64,000 bases of DNA from JAQBQB01 sp963846925 (GTDB lineage: Bacteria > Gemmatimonadota > Gemmatimonadetes > Gemmatimonadales > Gemmatimonadaceae): assembly GCA_963846925.1 (NCBI GenBank), contig CAWJXW010000002.1, positions 124,001 to 188,000 on the forward strand. The letters are read 5' to 3'. The notes below the pieces were generated by a model. The model did no database searches, was not told the DNA's origin, and saw only the letters and a list, made by a program, of their open reading frames with translations. Made by a program: the position numbers and the translations under genes. Shown here piece after piece: positions 25,006-33,972 of the stretch; position 1 is the stretch's first letter, and each line of letters starts with the position of its first letter.

Positions 25006-27951
25006 GTGACGACGTCCGTCGCCCGCGAGAGCTTTGCCCCACCCGCGCGGGCGGCGTCGGATTCACAACGCGCGGCGATCACGGCTCCGGCGGGACCGCT
25101 GCTGGTCCTCGCCGGACCCGGAGCCGGCAAGACGTACTGCCTCATCGAGCGCGTGCGCCACCTCGTGCAGCAACTGGGTGTCGATCCCGCGCGCATCTGC
25201 GCCTTCACCTTCACCAACAAGGCCGCGGGCGAGATCGCGCACCGCCTCGAGTCCACGCTCGGTGCGGCAGCGGCGCACATCAAGCGCGGAACGATTCACG
25301 CGTTTTGCGCGGAGCTGCTGCGCGAGTTTGGCGCGCACGTGTTGCTCGAGCCGGGGTTCGGCATCGCCGACGAGGAGTATCAGCTGAGCGTCCTCCGTCG
25401 TATCGAGGGCTATCGGCGGTGGCACAGCGGCACGCTGAATCGGTTCTCGGCGCACCGCTTTCGCGGCGACCCGCTGCTCCACGACGACGCCGTGCTCTTC
25501 GCACGCTACGAGCGATTCCTCGCGACGCGCAAAGTCGTCGACTTCGATACGCTGGTCATCAAGGCCGCCGAGCTGCTGGAGCGAGACGAGGAAGGCCGAA
25601 CCGTACGCGCCCGCTGGGACGTCATCCTCGTCGACGAATTTCAGGATCTGAATCCGGTGCAGTACCGGATCGTGAAGGCGCTGGCCAAGGATCACCGCCA
25701 CGTGTTCGCCGTCGGCGACGACGAACAGTCGATCTATTCGTGGGCGGGCGCGGACCCGGCCGTCTTTAGAAACTTCCTGAACGACTTCAAACTCGCGTCG
25801 GGCATTTGTCTCGAGGAGAACCACCGCTGCCCGCGCGACGTCTTCGAGCTGGCGCGGCGACTTGTCACGCTCAACACGACCACGGTGGTCAAGACGGTCG
25901 AACCGAAGGCGGGGCGCATTTCCCCCTTTCCGATTGCCGTCGAAATGTTCGACGACGACGACAAGGAATGCGCGTGGCTCGTGTCCGACTTGCTGCGCGA
26001 TCGGGACTCGTTCGGACACGACTGGGGCGACGTCGCCTTGCTCTACCGCACCCACGACATCGGACAGGTGCTCGAGGCGGCGCTCCTCAACGCCGGAATT
26101 CCCTGCCGTCTCGCCCTTGGCAAGGCGCTGGCCGACGATCCCGTCGTCGCGTACGTGATCGCGGCGCTGCGGGTGATGAGCGCGCCGAAGAACGACGTCT
26201 TCGTGGACCAGTTCCTCGCGACGCTGCTGCCAAAGCCATTGCTCGATGAAGCACGCGCCCGCGCGGCTCGCAGCCGACACGATGTGCGGCAGGAGCTCCG
26301 CCGAATCGAGAAGCATCGGCCGCGTCAGGACGAGACAGGACGCCGCATTCGCCGAGCGCTTGCGGACTGGCGCAATCTCGACGCGCTCATGAGGCGTCAT
26401 TCGGGGCTCGGGCCGCTCGTCCTGGATCTCTTGTCGCGCCGCGTCGGCAAGATTCGCTCGGTGCTCGAGGACCGCCACGACGAGATCGCGGATCCGGCGG
26501 CGATTGCGGACGTCGTCGCGCTCAAGAATCGTCTCGCCGCCGCTCGCCGAGACCGCAAGACGGTCTGGCTCCCGCGCGTCGGAGGGGCCGAGATCGGGCT
26601 CAAGGCGATTCTCGGCGCCGTCGGGATCACGGCCGTCGAATTGGGCGGCGAGCCGCCGAAGGGCGCCGAAGTGATCGCGGCCACCGAGTGCGCCGAGACC
26701 GGGCTCGCGCTCGGCGTGTTCAAGGCGGCGCAGCTGCTCGAGATGGACGAATTGGACGAAGCGTTCGGCGATTTCACGGCCATCGACCTCGAGACGACCG
26801 ACGACGATACGACCAAGGCCGAGGTCGTGCAGATCGCCGCCGTGCGGGTGCGCAGTGGACGGATCGCGGATACGTTCGAGGCCGTCGTCCGGCCGCGTGT
26901 CCCGATCGCCCCCGGCGCGACGCAGACGCACGGCTTGAGCGACGCCGACGTCGCGGGCGCGCCGTATTTCGAGGAAGTGTGGCCGCGCTTCCGTGATTTT
27001 TGCGGCGAGGACGTCCTCGTCGCACATAACGGGTACGATTTCGATTTCCGCATCCTTCAACGCATGGTGCGCGGCATCGGTCCGGACGAACGATTCGGCA
27101 TGCACACGTACGACACGCTGCCGCTCGCACGCGACCTCTTTCCGACGAGCCGGAAGCTCGTCGACCTGGCGCGGCAGTTCGGAATCGCCGCGGGGCGTTC
27201 ACACCAGGCGCTCGACGATTCGCGAACGCTCGCCGGCGTAGTGCTCGCGCTGGACCGCGAGAAGAGTTGTCGCGCGCGCAAGACGGCGCTCGTGAGCGTC
27301 CTCGACCAACTCGGCGTCGCGCTGGCGTTGAGCGATCCCCAATCATTCTCGCCCGAAGCGCAGATGTTCTTCGGGATTTGTCGAGCGTTCTCGCTCGGCC
27401 GGTACAGCACGTGCCTCGAGAACTACGAGCGCGAGCAGGCCGACGACCTCTCGATCCCGACTGTCGACGAGTTGATCGAGCAGCTCGGCGGCGCGCTCCT
27501 CATGCTCAAGATTCGCGCAGAGAAGTCGGCGGACGAACGCTACCCGGCTGCGATGGCGCGCCTGCGGCGCCTCACCGCGGAGATTCCCGATGGCGCGCTC
27601 GGAGATCAGATCTCGTCGTTCCTCGAGCGCGCGGTGTTGTCGAAGTGGGACGGAGTGGATCCGGCACGCGGGCGGGTGAACCTGCTCACGCTTCACTCGA
27701 CGAAAGGACTCGAGTTTTCGCGCGTGTACATCGTGGGCGTCGAGGACTCCCAGCTTCCCGGCGGCTCGCCCACTTCCGGACCGACGCCGGCCGAGATCGA
27801 AGAGGCGCGGCGTCTGCTCTACGTCGGGATGACGCGCGTGCGCGACCGTCTCGTGTTGACGCACGACGCGACGCGTTCCGGCAAGCCGACGCGCGGACAT
27901 CGGTTTCTCGACGAGGCCGGCCTCACCCCGGTGCCCGTGGGATCGCCATGA
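25006..27951 (+). CDS. UvrD/Rep-type SF1A helicase with an inserted DnaQ-like 3'-5' exonuclease domain
   Basis: A 981-residue protein. Helicase motifs are Q/Walker A (VLAGPGAGKTYCLIERVRH, about residue 38), TFTNKAAGEIAHRL, motif II ILVDEFQDLNPVQY (about 208), motif III GDDEQSIYSWAGAD (about 238), and the C-terminal LTLHSTKGLEFSRVYIVG (about 895) and RRLLYVGMTRVRDRL. Between the two halves, about residues 587-755, lies a DEDDh exonuclease: AIDLETTDDDT, VLVAHNGYDFDFRIL and SHQALDDSRTLAGV, with all acidic residues and the His present. The product could unwind and trim a 3' end. The GTG start is 7 bp after the PEBP stop, and the stop overlaps the next ATG (ATGA). The frame is intact. Confidence 0.93.
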   Translation: MTTSVARESFAPPARAASDSQRAAITAPAGPLLVLAGPGAGKTYCLIERVRHLVQQLGVDPARICAFTFTNKAAGEIAHRLESTLGAAAAHIKRGTIHAFCAELLREFGAHVLLEPGFGIADEEYQLSVLRRIEGYRRWHSGTLNRFSAHRFRGDPLLHDDAVLFARYERFLATRKVVDFDTLVIKAAELLERDEEGRTVRARWDVILVDEFQDLNPVQYRIVKALAKDHRHVFAVGDDEQSIYSWAGADPAVFRNFLNDFKLASGICLEENHRCPRDVFELARRLVTLNTTTVVKTVEPKAGRISPFPIAVEMFDDDDKECAWLVSDLLRDRDSFGHDWGDVALLYRTHDIGQVLEAALLNAGIPCRLALGKALADDPVVAYVIAALRVMSAPKNDVFVDQFLATLLPKPLLDEARARAARSRHDVRQELRRIEKHRPRQDETGRRIRRALADWRNLDALMRRHSGLGPLVLDLLSRRVGKIRSVLEDRHDEIADPAAIADVVALKNRLAAARRDRKTVWLPRVGGAEIGLKAILGAVGITAVELGGEPPKGAEVIAATECAETGLALGVFKAAQLLEMDELDEAFGDFTAIDLETTDDDTTKAEVVQIAAVRVRSGRIADTFEAVVRPRVPIAPGATQTHGLSDADVAGAPYFEEVWPRFRDFCGEDVLVAHNGYDFDFRILQRMVRGIGPDERFGMHTYDTLPLARDLFPTSRKLVDLARQFGIAAGRSHQALDDSRTLAGVVLALDREKSCRARKTALVSVLDQLGVALALSDPQSFSPEAQMFFGICRAFSLGRYSTCLENYEREQADDLSIPTVDELIEQLGGALLMLKIRAEKSADERYPAAMARLRRLTAEIPDGALGDQISSFLERAVLSKWDGVDPARGRVNLLTLHSTKGLEFSRVYIVGVEDSQLPGGSPTSGPTPAEIEEARRLLYVGMTRVRDRLVLTHDATRSGKPTRGHRFLDEAGLTPVPVGSP

Positions 27952-28625
27952 CGGCTACCGAGTGGCGAGTGACGGTCGGTGAGGCGACGACGAGCGCCGC
28001 GTACGAACCGGCGACGAGCGGCGATGCCGGCGCGTTGTTCATCTGCGCCCACGGCGCGGGCGGCAGCATGTCCGACCGCGCGACGCTGGCCGCGGCCAAC
28101 GAGTTGCGCCGGCGTGGGCTGGGCGTGGTGCGATTCAACTTCTTGTACAAAGAGCGCGGGTCGGGCGGGCCGGATCCGATGCCAAAGTTGATGCAGACCT
28201 TCGCGGCAGTCGTCGAGCACGTTCGGCGTGAGTTGGGGCCGCGCCGGCCGCTCGTGATCGGCGGACGATCGATGGGCGGACGCGCGGCGTCGATGATGGC
28301 GGCCGACGGATTCGCGGCGGACGGCCTGCTGTTGCTCGCCTATCCGTTACACCCGCCGGGAAAACCCGAACAACTGCGCGACGCGCACCTCCCGCGGATC
28401 ACGATGCCGGTGCTTTGCTTCAGCGGCACGCGCGACCCATTCTGCACGCCCGCGTTGATGGAGCGCGTGTTGAAGACCGTCACGACGCGGTGGGAGATGC
28501 ACTGGCTCGAAGGGGCCGATCACAGCTTCCACGTGCTCAAGTCGAGCGGCCGGAACGACGCGGCCGTGCTCGAGGAAGTGGGCACAGCGACGGCCGCGTG
28601 GGTACCGAGCCTGCCAATTGGCTGA
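27948..28625 (+). CDS. alpha/beta hydrolase of the KANL3/TEX30 type
   Basis: A 225-residue alpha/beta hydrolase related to the KANL3/TEX30 family. It shows an oxyanion segment FICAHGAGGSMSDRATLAAA, the nucleophile elbow VIGGRSMGGRAASMMAAD, the acid in CFSGTRDPFCTPALM, and the His in LEGADHSFHVLK, so the triad Ser-Asp-His is complete. No signal peptide. Translation is coupled to the helicase gene by ATGA. Substrate unknown. The gene is convergent with the amidase across the palindrome at 28.65 kb. Confidence 0.88.
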   Translation: MTATEWRVTVGEATTSAAYEPATSGDAGALFICAHGAGGSMSDRATLAAANELRRRGLGVVRFNFLYKERGSGGPDPMPKLMQTFAAVVEHVRRELGPRRPLVIGGRSMGGRAASMMAADGFAADGLLLLAYPLHPPGKPEQLRDAHLPRITMPVLCFSGTRDPFCTPALMERVLKTVTTRWEMHWLEGADHSFHVLKSSGRNDAAVLEEVGTATAAWVPSLPIG

Positions 28626-28650
28626 CGCGCCAAGTCATTGCTCTACCGCC

Positions 28651-28792
28651 GGCCAAGAAAAACTCAACGCAGATGACGCAGACTTTGAAAAGCGATTGCC
28701 GCAGATGGAACCAAGAGGGTTGCGACGAACCTGTAGTTCAATCTGCGGGATTGCCGTTCCAGATCTGCGTCATCTGCGTTGAGCTTTCTTCA
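28651..28792 (+). repeat. imperfect palindrome with CTCAACGCAGATGACGCAGA core
   Basis: The left arm 28651-28712 and right arm 28736-28792 are reverse complements with several mismatches. The 20-bp core at 28663-28682 is perfectly inverted at 28764-28783. It lies in the 215 bp between two convergent genes and could fold as a long hairpin in either transcript, possibly acting as a bidirectional terminator. It lacks the clear poly-U tail of an intrinsic terminator. The outer word AACGCAGA-GACGC is shared with the palindrome at 63.05 kb. Confidence 0.85.
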
Positions 28793-28840
28793 CCCGGCAG
28801 CGTGGCTCGATCGCACGGATGAAGCCGACGCTCCGAACGC

Positions 28841-30674
28841 TCAAAATCCCGGCGGCCGCTCCCCTACCACATTGAACGCCCGCTCGAGCGCGATGCCGGC
28901 TTGCACCAGACGGCCCTCTTCGAAGAGCGGCGCCAGCAGCGTGATCCCGTGCGGCACGCGACGCGGTGGATTGAACTTGGGAAGCGGATTCTTCGGATCC
29001 GGCGCCCAGTCGCTCCGCGCCTCCGTCACGTTCACGAAGCCCGCTCTCAGGGTAAGCGATGGCTGCCCCGTGAAGTTTGAAATCGTGAGCATCTCGTCGC
29101 GCAGCGAGGGCACGAGCAGCAGGTCGACCTTCGAGAAGATCCGCGCCATTTCGCCCGCGACCATCCTGCGGAAGCGATCCGCCTGCACGAAGTCCACCGC
29201 CGACAGAAACCGCGCTTCGCGGAAGAGATTCGGCCACGCGTCCGGCACCTGCGCTTTCAGTTGATCGGCTCGCCCGTCGAGCGTGATGTCCTCGAACGAC
29301 GCGGCGGCCTCGGCGAACAGGATCAGCTGCAATGAATCGTAAGGCCAATCGGGAAGCGACACCTCGACCGGCACCATGCCGACCGACTTGATCGTGTCGA
29401 GCGCGGCGCGGTCCACTTCCGTCGCCGGCGGCTCCTTCATCCACGCCGGGAAGTAGCCGACGCGGAGTCCCTTCACGCTGTCGTTGGCGTCGAAATCGAG
29501 ATGCGCCGGCACGCTCGCCAGATCGCCCGCGTCGGGGCCCGCGATCGCGTGCAGCACGAGCATGGTGTCCTCCACGCTGCGCGTCATCGGCCCGAGCTTG
29601 TCGAGCGACCAACAGAGGGTCATCGCGCCGCTGCGCGGCACTCGGCCGAACGTCGGACGCAGACCGGTGACACCGCAGCGCATCGAGGGTGCGATGATGC
29701 TCCCGCCGGTCTCGCTGCCGATCGAGAATCCCACGAGTCCCGCGGCCGTCGCCGCGCCCGGCCCTGCGCTCGACCCCGACGCGCCCTCTTCGAGCAGCCA
29801 CGGGTTCATCGTCTGCCCGCCGAACCAGATGTCATTGAGCGCGAGCGCGCCGAGGCTGAGCTTCGCGATCAGAACCGCACCCGCCGTCGTTCAGTCGCGC
29901 GACGACGGCGGCGTCGGCCGTCGGAACGCGGTTGCGGTAGAACTCCGCGCCGTAGGTCGTCGGAATCGCAGCCGTGTCGAGGAGATCCTTTCCGCCCCAC
30001 GGGATGCCGTGCAGCGGGCCGCGATACTTTCCTGCCGCGATCTCGGCGTCCGCCTGCTTCGCCTGCGCGAGCGCGTTGTCGCGCGTGAGCGTGATGATGC
30101 AGCGAAGCTTGGGATCGAGGCGCTGAATGCGATCGAGATAGATGTTGGTGAGGCGCGTCGAGGTGAGTTTCTTCGTCTCGATCCAGTGCGACAGCCGCGT
30201 TACCGGCGCGAAGGCGATGTCGTCGTCGGCGGCTGGGAGGGGTGCGGAGTCCGGAGCACTGCGCACGAACCGATCGCGCGAGGGGCCGATCTTCTCGTTC
30301 GGAAGTGCGGGATTCCACTTGGTGCCCGGAGCGACGCTCGCGTCGATGGGCACCTTCCGCGGCCCGGCGCGGCGCTCGAGCAGGAATGCCATCGACGTGC
30401 GCCAGCTCGACGCGGCCATCGCGCGCTGCGCGTCGGTCAGCGTGACCTGCGCGAGCTTCTCCGCTTCGGCGAATGTCCCGGGCGACACCGCCGGTCCCAC
30501 GGCGGGCGCTGTTCCGAACGTTGGCGGAGCGCCGGGCGTGCTCGGAACCCCAGATGAGCCCGACGTCGCCGGCGTCTGGGATGCGCTCCCACCCCCACCT
30601 TCACCGCTGCACGCGGCGGCGGCACCGAGCAGCCCGAGCGGCGCTTGTACGATGAAATCACGGCGTGAGCTCAC
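28841..30674 (-). CDS. exported amidase (amidase signature family), one frameshift
   Basis: An amidase-signature hydrolase of about 610 residues. The GTG start at 30674 gives SSRRDFIVQAPLGLLGAAAA followed by C, which reads as a Tat-type twin arginine (SRRDF) plus lipobox. After a Ser/Pro-rich linker the catalytic lysine lies in GPLHGIPWGGKDLLD. A frameshift near 29880 leads to the second frame with the two catalytic serines in GASGSSAGPGAATAAGL and FSIGSETGGSIIAPS, i.e. the complete Ser-cisSer-Lys triad. The C-terminus carries PHGITLLAPLFEEGRLVQAG. It is probably a periplasmic amide or peptide-amide hydrolase. Confidence 0.9.
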
Positions 30675-30883
30675 GGGAGATCCTCGTGCGGGAGGGAGTC
30701 GATCGTGGTTGCAAGGCGTTGGTAAACACGCCATCCAGCGTGCCCGGCGCAACAGCGCTGAGGCAGCTTCCCACGTTCTCATGACGGGCGTATTGTAGCG
30801 GTCATTCCACCGGTTCGCTGCTCCATCGCGCGTCCAAGTGAAACACGCGGATTCTTAGCCCGATGCACCCAGGAGGTTGGATC

Positions 30884-33800
30884 GTGATCGACGTCGCCAG
30901 GACTATCCGAAGCTCGCTGACGAGAGTCGCGCCGCTCGTCGCCCTCACAATCGTTTCTTTTCCCCGCACGGGAAGCGCGCAGACAGCAACCAAGAAGGTG
31001 CTGTCCGTCGACGACTACACGAAGTGGAAGAGCATCGGGAACCAGTCGATCTCGGGGGACGGCAAGTGGGTGGCATACGTGTTGTCGGCGACGAACACGG
31101 CGCCGACCGACGCGAAGCCCGTGCTGCACCTCGTCCGGCTCGACAATAGCCAGGACCTCGAGATCCCGAACGGCACCGCGCCGGCCTTCTCGCCCGACTC
31201 GAAGTGGCTCGCGTACACCGTGGACGTCAGCGGCGGTGGCCGCGGCGGCCGCGGTGGTCGCGGTGGGGCTGGCGGCGGCGGCGGCGGCGGACAACCGGGT
31301 GGCGCGGGAGCGCAGAACACCCGTGGCGGCGCGGGGGCGCCTCCGACCCCACCGCGTCACGTCGAATTGAGAAATCTCGCGACGGGCACCGTGCAGTCGT
31401 GGCAGGACATCCAGTCGTTCACCTTCGCCGCGACGTCGAGCCACATCGTGCTGCGCCGGCGAGCGCCCGGAGCACCGGGCGGGGCGGCGGGTGGGCGCGG
31501 CGGCAACGGGGGGGGCCGGGAGGCGGCGGTGGCCGGGTGCGCCGGGCGGTGGAGCGAACGCGGATACGCCGACTGGCCCGCGCGGCGCGGACGTGATCCT
31601 TCACGATCTCGTCACGGGACGCGACCAGCTCCTCGGCAGTGTGGGCGAAATCGGATTCAATAAAAAGGGCGATCTGCTCGCGTACACCGTCGACGGCGCC
31701 GTGCGCGACGGAAACGGGCTGTTCATCCTCGACCTGCGCAACGGCCGCATCTCGACGCTCGACAACGACGCGCGCGTCTACAGCCGGCTCACCTGGAACG
31801 ACGAGGGCACCGGACTCGCCGTGCTCAAGGGCGTCGACGTCGACAAGATGCGCGAGCGCGACAACATGCTGCTCGCGTATCCGAGCGTGCAGTCGGCGCT
31901 CGACGAAATCGAGTACGTGCCGGTCAAGTTCGATCCGTCGAAGTCCGATGGATTTCCGAAGGGCTGGGTGCTGAGCGACCGCGCCGCGATCGATTGGAGC
32001 GACGACAACAAGCGCATCTTCTTCGGCGCGAAGGAGCAGGTGCCCGCGCCCGACACGACGCGCCGCCGCAACGCCGACGAAGCCGCCGACGTGGACGTCT
32101 GGAACTCGAAGGACGAGCGGATTCAGTCGGTGCAGATGACCCGTGCCGACGCGGACCGCAACTTCACCTATCGCGAGGCGTTCAACATCACGGACCGCAA
32201 GTTCGTGACGCTCGCGGACACGGCGATGCGCGAGGTCGAGGTCAGCGCGGACGGCCGTTGGGCCGTCGGGCGCGACACGCGCGGCTATGTCTCTGATTAC
32301 AAGGCGCCGGCCGCGGACATCTACCGCATCAATCCCTCCACCGGCGAGCGGAAGCTGATACTCAAAGATCAGCTGATCGGCCAGCACGTGTTCGGGATCT
32401 CACCCGACGGCAACTACTTCCTCTATTGGAAGGACAACAAGATCCAGGCGTACACGCTCGACGCCGCGACCACGAAAACGCTCGGCGGCGGAGCCAGCGT
32501 CAGTTTCGTCGACGGCGACTTCGATCATCCGGGAACGAAACCGTCGTTCGGCCTCATGGGCTACACGCGCGACGGCAAGAATGTCGTGGCGATGCACAAG
32601 TTCGATCTGTGGCTCGTGCCGCTGGATGGATCGCCGGCGCGCAACCTCACGAGCGGTGCGGGCGACAAGCGCGAGATTCGCTTCCGCTACGTCGCGACGG
32701 AGCCCGACTCCAGCGGTGTCGGCGGGGGAGGCGGCGCGCCGGGCGGCGGCGGTGGCCGCGGCGGCCGCGGCGGTAGCCGAAGCACAATCGACCTCTCGAA
32801 GCCGATTCTCCTGTCGGCCTATGGCGAGTACACGAAGAAGGCCGGCTTCTATCAGCTCGCCGACGGCCAATTGAAAGAGCTCGTCTACGACGACGCCGCG
32901 TACTCGAATCCGCAGAAGGCGGCAAAGGCCGACACGTATCTCTTCACGCGACAAACGTTCACGGAGTTCCCCGACCTGCGCGTGTCCGGCCTCGACTTAA
33001 AGGACGAAAAGAAGATCTCGAACGCGAACCCGCAGCAGTCCGAATACCTGTGGGGGCATCGCATCCTGTTCGACTTCAAGGACCACGACGGCCACAAGCT
33101 CCAGGGCTTCCTCACGATCCCCGACGACTACAAGCCGGGTGAGAAGCGCCCGATGCTCGTGAACTTCTATGAAAAGAACTCGCAGAACCTGAATCGGTAC
33201 TCGGCCCCGTCGTATCTCACCGGCATGGGGTCGATGCCGATCGAAGCGACGAGCCGCGGCTACATCACGATGATCCCGGACGTGTACTTCCACACCGGTC
33301 GCTCGCACAGCGACATGCTCGATGCCGTCGAGGCCGCGGTGAAGAAGGTGATCGCGATGGGCTACGTCGATCCGAAGAAGATCGGCATCAATGGACACAG
33401 CTACGGCGGCGAAGGCGCGGCTTTTATCGGCACGCGTTCTCGTTTGTTTGCAGCCGTCGGTGTAGGCGCCGGCGTCACAGATCTCTATCAGGACTTCAGC
33501 CAGAACTGGGGCTGGGCGTATCAGGTGCCGGGCGGCGAGCGGGGCAAACGGCAACGACTACTACCTGTACGGACAGGGTCGCTGGGGATTCTCACCGTGG
33601 GAGAAGCCGGACGTCTACCTGTTCGAGTCCGCGCTGACGCACGTCCCCGAGGTGACGGCGCCCTTCCTCATCATGCACGGCACCGCCGACCCGACGGTCG
33701 CGTTCCAGAACGGCCTAGGGCTATACAACGCGCTCCGGTACAATGGAAAGAACGCAGTGCTGCTCGCGTACGTCGGCGAAGGACACGGGCTGCGTGGCTT

Positions 33801-33951
33801 GGGGAACCGAAAGGACCTGACGATTCGCTACTTCCAGTTCTTTGACCATTATCTGAAAGGCGCGCCGGCTTCGAAGTGGATGACGGACGGCGTGCCGTTC
33901 CTCCAGAAGGAGGCCGTGCAGGCGGGGGGAGGCCAGAGCGTGGTTCCGTAG
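30884..33951 (+). CDS. secreted S9 (prolyl oligopeptidase-like) peptidase with Gly/Arg-rich inserts, two frameshifts
   Basis: A roughly 1,020-residue S9 peptidase. GTG 30884 is chosen over ATG 30863 because a perfect AGGAGG (30871-30876) sits 7 nt upstream. A signal peptide (VAPLVALTIVSFPRTGSAQ) is followed by a beta-propeller region (WVAYVLSATNTAPTD, FSPDSKWLAYTVDVSG), interrupted by poly-Gly/RGG stretches. A second RGG stretch comes after VATEPDSSGV. The catalytic domain shows GINGHSYGGEGAAF (Ser), IMHGTADPTVAFQN (Asp) and YVGEGHGLRG (His). Frame changes occur near 31510, beside a run of eight G, and near 33540, after which LYGQGRWGFSPWEKPDVYLF is restored. It degrades peptides outside the cytoplasm. 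Confidence 0.9.
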
Positions 33952-33972
33952 CGCCGACGGGATGGGGGTTGC

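Noticed and set aside
25063..27105. Long minus-strand open frame (680 residues) opposite the helicase
   Set aside because: It is basic, low-complexity and without any motif, while the plus strand carries a full helicase/exonuclease. Such antisense frames are expected at this GC content.
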